Below the pieces are notes generated by a model. It was not told where the DNA came from and ran no database searches. It worked only from the letters and a program-made list of their open reading frames with translations. A stretch of 57,198 bases of DNA. Source: an uncultured Fretibacterium sp. (GTDB taxonomy: Bacteria; Synergistota; Synergistia; Synergistales; Aminobacteriaceae). Position 1 is the stretch's first letter, and each line of letters begins with the position of its first letter. Made by a program: the position numbers and the translations under genes. Where the stretch lies: NCBI RefSeq assembly GCF_963548695.1, contig NZ_CAUUWA010000008.1:1-57198 (forward strand), read 5' to 3'. Below are positions 1 through 7,289 of this stretch, piece after piece.

Positions 1-2
1 TC

Positions 3-107
3 TCGGCGCGGGACATGGGCAAGCTGATGCGCGTCCTGATGCCGCGGGTGGCCGGGCGCGCCGACGGCAGCCGGGTCAAGGAAAGGGTTACGGCCTTCTT
101 CGCCTGA
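3..107 (+). CDS. GatB/YqeY domain protein, C-terminal end only
   Basis: Only the last 34 codons lie in the window, ending with TGA at 105-107. The visible peptide contains DMGKLMRVLMPRVAGRADG followed by a short helix ending in TAFFA, which matches the C-terminus of YqeY/GatB-tail proteins (typically DMGKVMK-L-P-V-GRADG). The family shares a helical domain with the tRNA-binding tail of the GatB amidotransferase subunit, but its own role is poorly defined. The 5' part lies outside the window, so start, length and operon partners cannot be judged. Identification rests on this single conserved motif but it is characteristic. Confidence 0.75.
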   Translation, partial: SARDMGKLMRVLMPRVAGRADGSRVKERVTAFFA

Positions 108-119
108 CAGGCACTAGGA

Positions 120-330
120 GAACACTGCTTTAATCCATGAAGCACCCCGGTGGTACCCCAGCTTGCCTGTTTTGAGTAAGAAGCTTGCCGGGGCCGCCGC
201 TATCAGGATAGCGGCGTGGGGGCATGGGGGCGTAAGCAGACAACCAACGAGCGTACGCGAGTTGTGTTGGTCGCTTAGTTTCTTCATCAAAGCCCCCATG
301 TTAATTTTTAGGGCAGCGGTTTGTGGGAGC
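120..330. repeat. Interspersed repeat, copy A (related to 55409-55779)
   Basis: The left end (about 127-200) and right end (about 293-315) match the reverse complement of the outer parts of the repeat near 55.5-55.8 kb, including a segment reading ATCCATGAAGCACCCCGGTG and a segment reading CATGTTAATTTTTAGGG. The middle differs apart from a shared GC-rich block (TAGCGGCGTGGGG). Short open frames across it appear in both copies on account of the repeat and do not look like genes. This fills most of the gene-free stretch 108-507. Confidence 0.7.
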
Positions 331-356
331 ACGGCATGGTCCGCGCTCCTTTTTTT
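326..356 (+). terminator. Rho-independent terminator after the first repeat
   Basis: Stem GGAGCACGG / CCGCGCTCC (one mismatch) is followed directly by seven T residues. It would end transcription arriving from the YqeY-type gene and isolates the M20 peptidase gene downstream. Confidence 0.7.
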
Positions 357-507
357 GTCCTCTTTTTGATTCAATATGATAAACTATTGCGATAATGCAG
401 GGCTTTCGTCTCTCAAAGGAAATCCCGGCATGTTTTAAGTTCTGGCCTGCTGGAAGCTCCGATTTGCTGGGAGCTCCAATTTGTATGGAAGGGGAGGCGC
501 TGTCCGA

Positions 508-1710
508 GTGTACGAAAAGATTCGGGAGCTTGCGCACGAGTACGGCGAACGTGTCGTGGAATGGCGCCGCAGGATTCATCGGCAGCCGGAGTTGAGCCGG
601 CAGGAGGAGAGGACGTCGGCCCTTGCTGCGGAGGTGTTGTCGGGCCTGGGGCTGGAGGTGCGCTCCCGGGTCGGCGGGCATGGCGTCGTCGGACTGCTGA
701 GGGGTGGTGGTGGAGACGGGCGGACCGTCGCCCTGAGAGCGGATATGGACGCCCTGCCGATGCGCGAGGAGACGGGGCTGCCCTACGCCTCCGAGGTGGA
801 CGGCGTGATGCACGCCTGCGGGCACGACACCCACACGGCGATGCTTCTGGGGGCGGCCTGCGTCCTGTCCGAGCTGAGGGATGGGCTGCGGGGGAACGTG
901 AAGTTCATCTTCCAGCCCGCGGAGGAGCTCAACCCCACGGGCGGGGCTCCGGGGATGATCGCGGCCGGGGTCCTGGAGGACCCCCATGTGGACGCCCTCT
1001 TTGCCCTGCACGTCTGGCCGGGCTACGAGACGGGCCACATCGTGGCGAGGGCTGGGCCCCAAATGGGGGCCTCCGACCGCATCTATCTGACGGTGGAGGG
1101 CAGGACGGCACACGGTTCGGCCCCTCATCAAGGGGTTGACGCCATCGTGATCGCGGCTCAGGTCGTCTCGGGGCTTCAGACCCTGGTCTCCAGGACCGTT
1201 GCCCCGCTGGACTCCGCGGTGGTGACGATTGGGACAATCTGGGGCGGGTACCGCTACAACGTGATTGCCGACCGCGTGGAGCTGGAGGGCACGGTGCGTA
1301 CCCTGGCCCCCGATACCCAGGGTGCCCTTCCGGGGCTCATCGAGCGCACGACGCAGGGAATCGCCAGGGCCCTTGGTGGGGACTGCAAGGTAACTTACGT
1401 CAAGGGATATCCGCCCCTGGTCAACGACCCGGAGCTCTTCCGCCTGGCTGCGCGGACCGTTCGGGCCTCGCTGGGCGAGGACAGCATGGTGGAGCTGGAG
1501 AAGCCTGGACTGGGAGGCGAGGACTTTTCCTTCTTCGCTCGGGAGCGCCCCGCCCTGATGGCCTGGTTGGGCTGCCGACCCTCCGGGACGCCGCCCGAGG
1601 CGATGGCGGTGCTGCACAATACCCGATTCGCCCCCGACGAGGGGTGTTTCCCCTACGGCGTGCGCTTTTTCGCCTCCTGCGCCTGGGATTTTCTGAATGG
1701 GGTGATTTAG
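508..1710 (+). CDS. M20 family metallopeptidase / amidohydrolase
   Basis: About 400 residues, the usual length of M20D amidohydrolases (hippurate hydrolase, N-acyl-amino-acid hydrolase, aminobenzoyl-glutamate hydrolase AbgA/B type). The metal site is visible: HACGHDTHTAM near residue 95 and the acidic pair in PAEELNPTGG, with the C-terminal GGEDFSFF motif. Start is taken as GTG 508, about ten bases after a GGGGAGG Shine-Dalgarno; a TTG at 481 in the same frame lacks one. The enzyme should cleave an amide bond of an N-acylated amino acid or small peptide in the cytoplasm. It lies 139 bp before an AbgT-type permease, so the pair probably imports and hydrolyses one conjugate. The exact substrate cannot be read from sequence. 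Confidence 0.9.
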   Translation: MYEKIRELAHEYGERVVEWRRRIHRQPELSRQEERTSALAAEVLSGLGLEVRSRVGGHGVVGLLRGGGGDGRTVALRADMDALPMREETGLPYASEVDGVMHACGHDTHTAMLLGAACVLSELRDGLRGNVKFIFQPAEELNPTGGAPGMIAAGVLEDPHVDALFALHVWPGYETGHIVARAGPQMGASDRIYLTVEGRTAHGSAPHQGVDAIVIAAQVVSGLQTLVSRTVAPLDSAVVTIGTIWGGYRYNVIADRVELEGTVRTLAPDTQGALPGLIERTTQGIARALGGDCKVTYVKGYPPLVNDPELFRLAARTVRASLGEDSMVELEKPGLGGEDFSFFARERPALMAWLGCRPSGTPPEAMAVLHNTRFAPDEGCFPYGVRFFASCAWDFLNGVI

Positions 1711-1849
1711 GGCGATTGATGGAATGATTTGCCCTGCATCTTTTTCACATTCGGTATGTGTCTTCGTTTCAATTCAATCGGCGCTTACCTGAGTCACAGC
1801 GCAGGTGATGAGAGTCTGGTATTTATAATGAGAGTCTGGAGGTAAGATC

Positions 1850-3433
1850 GTGAGCGAGTCCGTAACGAAAGTTGTTCCGAAGCGCAGTGGGTTCGAGAAG
1901 TTCATCCGCGGTGTGGAGGTCGTCGGCAACAAATTTCCGCATCCCTTCTGGCTGTTTGTCCTCCTGTCGCTTCTGGTGATGGGGCTCTCGGCCTGGTTCG
2001 CGCAGAAGGGGACGTCCGTGACCTATTTGGTGGCCAAGGCGGGCGAGGCGCCCAAGGAGACCACCGTCGCGGTCGTCAGCCTTCTGTCCTACGAGTCCAT
2101 GCGGACCTTCCTGGCCGATTTCGTCAAGACCTACATGAACTTCGCGCCGCTGGGGCTTATTCTGACGATGATGCTGGGTATAGGGCTCGTGGAGCAGACC
2201 GGCATGATCTCGGCCCTGATGCGCAAGACGATCCTGGGGGCGCCCCGGGCCCTGGTGACTGCGGTCATCGCGATCGTGGGCATCAACGCGAACCTGGCCT
2301 CGGATGCGGGCATCATCTTCACGCCCGTCATCGCGGCGGCCGTGTTCAAGGCGCTGGGACGCAACCCGTGGGTGGGCATCGCCGCGGGCTACGCGGCGGC
2401 CTCGGGCGGCTTCACCGCAAACCTCTTCGTGGCGGGCACGGACGCGCTGCTGTCGGGCATCACCCGGTCCGCCATCGAGGGGGTCCCCGGCATCCCGGCG
2501 AACGTACCGGTCCACCCCCTGATCAACTGGTACTTCATGATCGCGGCGACCTTCATCCTGACCTTTCTCACGGTCTACGTGACGGAGAGGTACACCGTCA
2601 GGATGCTTGGGGACGACGAGGGCGGACGCGACGAGGAGGCGCTGAAGGCCCATGCCGTGACGCCTGCGGAGAACCGGGGGCTGTTCTGCGCCCTTCTGGC
2701 TCTTGTGGCCTACGTCGCCCTGATCGTGTGGCTGACCTATCCTCAGGGATCCCTGTTCCGTGCGCCCGACGGCTCCCTGCTCCCCCGGTCGCCCCTGCTC
2801 AGCAGCGTCATGCCGCTCCTCTTCTTCCTGTTCTTCTTCGTCGGCGTGGCCTATGGGTTGGGTGCGGGCGTGATCAGGAAGGGCGAGGATATCCCCAAGC
2901 TGATGCAGAAGGGGATCGTCGGCAGTACCGGGTTCATGGTGGTGGTCCTGCCCGCGTCGTTCTTCGTGGCCCTGTTCCGCATGAGCCGCTTCGACACCGT
3001 CCTGTCGGTGAGCGGCGCGGAGTGGCTGAAGAGCATGAGCTTGGGTGGCGTCCCGCTGCTGCTGCTCTTCATCCTCCTGGTGACCTTCCTGAACCTGTTC
3101 ATGATGAGCGGATCGGCCAAGTGGCTGATCCTGGCGCCGATCTTTGTCCCCATGTTCGCACAGGTGGGGTTCTCCCCAGCCCTGACTCAGCTGGCCTACC
3201 GCATTGGGGACTCCACGACCAACATCATCACGCCCCTCTCCTACTACCTTCCCGTCATCATCGGGCTGCTGGAACAGTATAAGAAGGAGAGCGACCCGGA
3301 CGTCGGCATCGGCACCGTGATCTCGATGGCGATGCCCTACACCATCTTCTACATCCTGGGCTTCACGGCCCTGCTGATTGTGTGGTATCTGCTGGGGGTG
3401 CCCCTGGGGCCCGGAACGCCGGTCTCCATTTGA
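1850..3433 (+). CDS. AbgT family transporter (p-aminobenzoyl-glutamate / dicarboxylate type)
   Basis: A 527-residue integral membrane protein with about 11-13 hydrophobic segments. AbgT-family signatures are seen: the N-terminal KFPHPFWLFVLLS segment, SDAGIIFTPVIAAAVF, and GDSTTNIITPLSYYLPVI near the C-terminus. AbgT members import p-aminobenzoyl-glutamate or export sulfonamides, driven by an ion gradient. Start GTG 1850 follows GGAGGT by five bases. The 12-base sequence ATGAGAGTCTGG occurs twice just upstream (1808-1819 and 1828-1839); the second copy runs into the Shine-Dalgarno. Placement behind an M20 amidohydrolase resembles the abgAB-abgT arrangement of E. coli and supports joint action on an acylated or benzoylated glutamate. 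Confidence 0.92.
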   Translation: MSESVTKVVPKRSGFEKFIRGVEVVGNKFPHPFWLFVLLSLLVMGLSAWFAQKGTSVTYLVAKAGEAPKETTVAVVSLLSYESMRTFLADFVKTYMNFAPLGLILTMMLGIGLVEQTGMISALMRKTILGAPRALVTAVIAIVGINANLASDAGIIFTPVIAAAVFKALGRNPWVGIAAGYAAASGGFTANLFVAGTDALLSGITRSAIEGVPGIPANVPVHPLINWYFMIAATFILTFLTVYVTERYTVRMLGDDEGGRDEEALKAHAVTPAENRGLFCALLALVAYVALIVWLTYPQGSLFRAPDGSLLPRSPLLSSVMPLLFFLFFFVGVAYGLGAGVIRKGEDIPKLMQKGIVGSTGFMVVVLPASFFVALFRMSRFDTVLSVSGAEWLKSMSLGGVPLLLLFILLVTFLNLFMMSGSAKWLILAPIFVPMFAQVGFSPALTQLAYRIGDSTTNIITPLSYYLPVIIGLLEQYKKESDPDVGIGTVISMAMPYTIFYILGFTALLIVWYLLGVPLGPGTPVSI

Positions 3434-3499
3434 TTTCAGTTCACCGATTTCAGTTCGCCGATTTCGATTCGGAACCGAAGCGAGTCCCGGGCGATATAG

Positions 3500-3505
3500 T
3501 ATAAT
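3500..3505 (+). promoter_or_regulatory. Possible -10 element before the binding-protein gene
   Basis: TATAAT at 3500-3505 sits 70 bp before the start codon. No good -35 hexamer is seen at 16-18 bp. Upstream, 3430-3472 carries short repeats of GATTTCAGTTC. Weak evidence, offered as a candidate only. Confidence 0.35.
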
Positions 3506-3574
3506 CAAAGGAATAGGCGGTGCTTTTGGGGAAACTTTGCGACTTTTGACCGAGAAAAGAAGGAGTGATGGAAG

Positions 3575-4705
3575 GTGCGTAGGGTTTCATGGGTTCTGCT
3601 GTTCGTTTTTGCGCTTGTGGGTGCGGCGTTTGCCGCGGATGACGTCATCAAGATCGGCGTCTACAACTGTCTGACGGGACAGAACGCCTTCGGCGGCCAG
3701 CTGGAGCTGGAGGGCACGCAGCTGGCGCACAAGGAGATCCCCGAGGTCCTGGGGAAGAAGGTCGAGCTCGTCGTCGTGGACAACAAGTCCGACAAGGTCG
3801 AGGCGGCGAACGCGGTCACGCGGCTGATCGAGCACGACAAGGTCAACGCGATCATCGGGACCTACGGTTCCTCGTTGGCTATGGCCGGCGGCGAGGTGGC
3901 CGAGAAGGCGGGGATCCCCGCCATCGGGACGTCCTGCACCAACCCTCTGGTGACGCTGGGCAAGAAGTTCTACTTCCGCGCCTGCTTCATCGATCCCTTC
4001 CAGGGCGCCGGCGCGGCGACCTATGCCTCCAGGCAGCTGGGATTCAAGAAGGCGGCCACCCTTACCGACGTCGCCAACGACTACAGCGTCGGCCTGAGCA
4101 GCTTCTTCAAGCGCGCGTTCGAGAAGTTGGGGGGCGAGGTCGTCGCCGAGCTGAAGTACCAGTCGGGCGACCAGGATTTCACGGCGCAGCTCACCGAGCT
4201 GATCTCCAAAAAGCCGGACATCGTCTTCCTGCCCGCCTACTTCGCCGAGGGGGCGATCGTCCTGAAGCAGGCCAAGGAACTGGGTGCGGAGTTCCGCTTC
4301 ATCGGCGCGGACGCCATGGACAACCCCGAGATCGTGACGCTGGGCGGCGACGCCGTGGAGGGCTTCCTGCACACCACGTTCGCCTACGATCCCTCCATGA
4401 AGGAGATGAACCCGGTCGCGGCTAAGTTCACCGAGAGCTGGAACAAGGTGCACCCCGACAAGGCCCCGAACGTTAACGCGGCTCTGGGCTACGACTGCTA
4501 CATCATGCTGATCGACGCCATCCAGAGGGCCGGAAGCGCCGAGCCCGCCAAGATCCGCGACGCGCTGGAGCAGACGAAGGACCTGCCCACCGTCACGGGG
4601 ACGACGACCATGAACGAGACCCACGACGCCGAGAAGGAGATGGGGATCGTCGAGATCCAGGGCGGCAAGAAGGTGTTCCTGGGCACCATCAAGCCGGAGA
4701 TGTAG
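3575..4705 (+). CDS. Branched-chain amino-acid type ABC substrate-binding protein
   Basis: 376 residues with a clear signal peptide (basic MRRVSW, hydrophobic core, AFA cleavage before ADDVIKIG). The body matches the periplasmic-binding type 1 fold of LivJ/LivK proteins: IKIGVYNCLTGQNAFGG, then VVDNKSDKVEAANAVTRLI and the GTYGSSLAMAGG hinge segment. Start GTG 3575 follows AAGGAG by nine bases. It should capture an amino acid or related ligand outside the membrane and deliver it to a LivHMGF permease. No permease or ATPase genes follow: the next genes are on the other strand and unrelated, so this is an orphan binding protein that must share a transporter elsewhere or act with its own promoter. 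Confidence 0.92.
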   Translation: MRRVSWVLLFVFALVGAAFAADDVIKIGVYNCLTGQNAFGGQLELEGTQLAHKEIPEVLGKKVELVVVDNKSDKVEAANAVTRLIEHDKVNAIIGTYGSSLAMAGGEVAEKAGIPAIGTSCTNPLVTLGKKFYFRACFIDPFQGAGAATYASRQLGFKKAATLTDVANDYSVGLSSFFKRAFEKLGGEVVAELKYQSGDQDFTAQLTELISKKPDIVFLPAYFAEGAIVLKQAKELGAEFRFIGADAMDNPEIVTLGGDAVEGFLHTTFAYDPSMKEMNPVAAKFTESWNKVHPDKAPNVNAALGYDCYIMLIDAIQRAGSAEPAKIRDALEQTKDLPTVTGTTTMNETHDAEKEMGIVEIQGGKKVFLGTIKPEM

Positions 4706-4756
4706 AAGACCTTTTATTTAAGAGGTGAACGGCGGGCCTTTTGCCCGTTTCGGAGT

Positions 4757-4784
4757 CCGGGAGAGGGCACGTGCCCTCTCCCGG
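4757..4784 (+). terminator. 28-bp perfect palindrome after the binding-protein gene
   Basis: CCGGGAGAGGGCAC is followed directly by its exact reverse complement, then TTGCGTTGTTTG. A second, imperfect hairpin (GGGCC-TTTT-GCCC) lies just upstream near 4731-4750. Together they probably terminate transcription from the plus-strand gene. The T-run is poor, so the mechanism is uncertain. Confidence 0.6.
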
Positions 4785-4918
4785 GTTGCGTTGTTTGGGG
4801 CAGCACGTGCCTCCGGGTAGGTTGTATGCCTTTGCTGCGGTTTGCAAAGGCCGCCTTAGCCTTCGATTTTCGTCAGCTCTCGGCTTCATTGAGGGGTAAA
4901 TCCTCCCTAGAACCCTCC

Positions 4919-5338
4919 CTATATATTTTCCTCAATCTCGTTTGTCCTGTAGACCAATCTGTTTTTCCATCGTTCCCGGTATTTCTTGAAGTCCGCGCTT
5001 TCAATCTGCTGTGTTTTGCTTCTGCTGGAAACGATACGATATCGAAGGGCATATGGATTGAGGGCATTCTTCAAGGTGTTCTCCGTAGCTTCCAATTGAT
5101 GAGCGGCGTCCGATAGTTTAGAGCCTTTTAATTCAATCAAATAAGCTATTTTATCGGACTCGTTGATCAAGACAAAATCACATCGAGGCCCAGTTGTGAT
5201 GATCACCCCATCAATCTTGTAGTGCGTCACTTGACGTTGATTGGGATTAAGCCCTCTGTGTTCCCGGTTTCCAACATCCTTTGAGACGATAATTTTGGCG
5301 TCCGGCGCGCAGATGGACCGATGATTACCGAGAGGCAT
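4919..5338 (-). CDS. PD-(D/E)XK-like protein paired with an ATPase
   Basis: 139 residues from ATG 5338, chosen because AAAGAGG lies eight bases upstream; the start overlaps the end of the ATPase gene by 14 bp, implying translational coupling. Residues 53-71 read CDFVLI-(9 residues)-YLIELKG, the D...E-x-K spacing of the PD-(D/E)XK nuclease core (D54, E69, K71), with a following helix containing HQLEATE, whose Gln is common in this fold. The family was not recognised by name. With a coupled ABC/AAA-type ATPase it resembles the effector half of two-gene phage-defence modules such as PARIS, Septu or Gabija-like systems, although it belongs to none of them that I can identify. The AT content is higher than in flanking operons, suggesting transfer. 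Confidence 0.6.
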   Translation of the reverse strand: MPLGNHRSICAPDAKIIVSKDVGNREHRGLNPNQRQVTHYKIDGVIITTGPRCDFVLINESDKIAYLIELKGSKLSDAAHQLEATENTLKNALNPYALRYRIVSSRSKTQQIESADFKKYRERWKNRLVYRTNEIEENI

Positions 5339-6647
5339 TTGCCCAATCCTCTTTGTGACGAAGCTCAAAGAGCCGATCATAATCCTCATTGATGACCGTC
5401 GATACTTCGTCTATTTTTTCGTTCTGAATGAGATGGATCTCGCTGTCCATGCAGTTTTCCAGTATGCCGCCATTTGCAAACCAAGCGTTGAATTCCTCAT
5501 GGTCAAGCCATAAGCTGTTTGGGAATAAATCTGCCGCCTGTTTCTGTCGATCGCTCCTCCTGAAATGTCCGGCATAGAGCAGGTTGTTTAGAGTTCCTAA
5601 AACGTAAGGGCTGTGTGTCGTCACCAGCATGGAATGCCCCTCGTTGCTGATCAGCGCGATAAACTCCATGATGGATTTCTGCGTTCGAGGAAACAGATGA
5701 GACTCCGGTTCTTCGATGAAGAACATCGAGGGACGGTTCTGGGCAAAATAGTAGAGAAGAAGATTTAATATCCATACGGACTCCTGCTGGCCGGAGGAGG
5801 CAAAGTTTATTTTTACGTATTTGCCATTCTCCAGAACGATACGTTCTCCTCCATCTTCAACTTTATAGGAGCCGCGTAATATCTTGTCCACAAGAGCAAG
5901 GGCTGTTTTCCACGTGCCAAGGGTCTCGTGTGTTCCTGTTCCGTAAGAAGCCAGCAGGCCGTCAAGTCCGCCCGAGAATTCCGGCTTTACGGCCAGTATC
6001 CTCTCGATATATCTTTGCGTGCAGTAATCCAGCGTACGCTTTTGAGCTTCATCCATCATTATGTAGATGTAGCTCCACTGTTGGGCAAGAAGTGTGAGCA
6101 TACTGCGCCCAGCTGGAATATAGACGATATTGTATTTATCGTTAAAAATATTCTGAAGTTCTGACTGGAGTCGTTTCCGTTGCGGATCGGGGATACCCGT
6201 TGCGGTGGCGGATAGGGAATGGTCTCCTCTTTCCAGAAAACCCCGAAGAGCGGGACAGAGTTCAATCCAGAGATAATTAGACGTAGGATAGTCCAATGAC
6301 TTCCTCAGGTGCAGCTCGATATAACAATCCCTCGTATAGTGATACTCAAGCCGCATGTCCTGATCCATTCCCCACGACGAACCGAAAAGCTGAAAGAATT
6401 TCTTCCGCAGAACGTCCAGCAGTTCCCTGGTTAATCCATCGCTCTGAGAGGATGAGTTTTGAAAAGCCTCGACTGCCCTCCGCTCGATGACAGCATAAAT
6501 ATCGTCCTTGACGGTCCTGAAATAGTAGATCGCTTTCGCAACTGTGCTTTTCCCGGATGCCTGCATTCCCGTCAAGATCATAAAATGCGAGCAAGCCAAC
6601 TCGCATTCTGTAATAGGTCCAAGCCTTTGTAATTTAAGCTGGTGCAT
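5325..6647 (-). CDS. AAA/ABC-type ATPase of the OLD/RecF-like group (AAA_15/AAA_21)
   Basis: 440 residues. Walker A is GMQASGKST at 27-35, an ABC-like signature SSGQQES at 284-290, Walker B FFIEEPESH at 309-318 with the catalytic glutamates, and an H-loop TTHSPY at 343. This single-chain order is typical of AAA_15/AAA_21 ATPases used as sensors in anti-phage modules and in DNA repair. The insertion between Walker A and the signature (about 40-280) is not a family I recognise. The gene starts 42 bp after a DinJ-like antitoxin gene and overlaps the nuclease-like gene downstream, so three genes form one transcription unit. The predicted role is ATP-dependent sensing or licensing of the partner protein, inferred from context rather than shown. 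Confidence 0.8.
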   Translation of the reverse strand: MHQLKLQRLGPITECELACSHFMILTGMQASGKSTVAKAIYYFRTVKDDIYAVIERRAVEAFQNSSSQSDGLTRELLDVLRKKFFQLFGSSWGMDQDMRLEYHYTRDCYIELHLRKSLDYPTSNYLWIELCPALRGFLERGDHSLSATATGIPDPQRKRLQSELQNIFNDKYNIVYIPAGRSMLTLLAQQWSYIYIMMDEAQKRTLDYCTQRYIERILAVKPEFSGGLDGLLASYGTGTHETLGTWKTALALVDKILRGSYKVEDGGERIVLENGKYVKINFASSGQQESVWILNLLLYYFAQNRPSMFFIEEPESHLFPRTQKSIMEFIALISNEGHSMLVTTHSPYVLGTLNNLLYAGHFRRSDRQKQAADLFPNSLWLDHEEFNAWFANGGILENCMDSEIHLIQNEKIDEVSTVINEDYDRLFELRHKEDWANASR

Positions 6648-6689
6648 GCTGATCCCTTCTTTCCTGCTAAATTAATCCAAGAAGGTAGG

Positions 6690-7034
6690 TCACTTCGTCC
6701 TGTCGCTACTGGGGCATTTTATACTGTCGCCTGGCGGACGGACTTTTCTGAGCTCCGCTAAAATATCGATATCGACTGCCTTTCCATCCTTATATTCCCT
6801 ACACCCTTCAGCTATCGCCGAACGCAGTTCCCCGTTCGACATCAGGTCCATGTTGATGGAATCTGGAGCCTGCGGCAACGTTACTCGAAACGGAATCCCC
6901 CCCGCATAGACAATTTGCTTCAGATACATATCGATTGCGACGGACATGGGGATGCCAAGTTTTTTCAGGATGCTTTCAGCGTCCTCCTTGACGCCGGGCG
7001 ATACACGCAGGCTCAAGGTTGCTGTCTTTTCCAT
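6690..7034 (-). CDS. RelB/DinJ-family antitoxin-like protein
   Basis: 114 residues starting at ATG 7034, set by a textbook GGAGGTGATTCC just upstream. The N-terminus (KTATLSLRVSPGVKEDAESILKKLG) is a ribbon-helix-helix DNA-binding segment, followed by IPMSVAIDMYLKQIVYAGGIPF, the hallmark of DinJ/RelB antitoxins. Normally a YafQ/RelE toxin follows, but here the next gene, 42 bp downstream, is an ATPase and no toxin-sized partner is seen. A 6-bp inverted repeat overlaps the likely -10 element, as expected for an autorepressed antitoxin operon. The gene may be an orphan captured as the repressor of the ATPase-nuclease pair. A second DinJ-like antitoxin occurs at 42777. Confidence 0.82.
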   Translation of the reverse strand: MEKTATLSLRVSPGVKEDAESILKKLGIPMSVAIDMYLKQIVYAGGIPFRVTLPQAPDSINMDLMSNGELRSAIAEGCREYKDGKAVDIDILAELRKVRPPGDSIKCPSSDRTK

Positions 7035-7055
7035 GGAATCACCTCCATGGTCCAT

Positions 7056-7077
7056 ATTGTAACGCATTTGTCGTTAC
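7056..7077 (-). promoter_or_regulatory. Operator and -10 region of the antitoxin-ATPase operon
   Basis: GTAACG and CGTTAC form a perfect inverted repeat (7059-7064 and 7072-7077) around a 7-base spacer. On the minus strand TACAAT (7056-7061) overlaps one arm and sits about 22 bases before the start codon. Overlap of an inverted repeat with the -10 suits repression by the ribbon-helix-helix antitoxin. The -35 is weak. Confidence 0.5.
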
Positions 7078-7226
7078 TTTTAGTTATCGTTCAACGGCGG
7101 CTCGTGTCTTCTCCTCGTCGGCGGGGCGGCGGCCCCGTATCGGGCCCGTCGAGTGGGATGGTGGGGCGGATGGGGTTTGTGGGGTATTGCGGCAGGCGGA
7201 GATGATGTGGGATTTTCAAATCCGAA

Positions 7227-7262
7227 AGACGAGGGGGCTGCTTTGCGGCAGCCCCCTCGTCT
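7227..7262. terminator. Strong hairpin between the antitoxin and TRAP operons
   Basis: GACGAGGGGGCTGC pairs with GCAGCCCCCTCGTC around a short loop, followed on the plus strand by TTTGTTTTTTG. It lies 28 bp past the stop of the TRAP large-permease gene and probably ends that minus-strand operon. Confidence 0.75.
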
Positions 7263-7289
7263 TTGTTTTTTGTCGCTTATCGTGCCTTG

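Noticed and set aside
114..374. An 86-codon minus-strand frame and a 68-codon plus-strand frame
   Set aside because: Both lie inside the interspersed repeat and are not conserved between its two copies.
301..1617. A 438-codon minus-strand frame over the M20 peptidase
   Set aside because: Peptidase motifs on the plus strand are unmistakable; the antisense frame is biased in composition and has no motif.
5503..5775. A 90-codon minus-strand frame within the ATPase gene
   Set aside because: It is in a different frame from the ATPase Walker B and H-loop coding sequence and has no motif.
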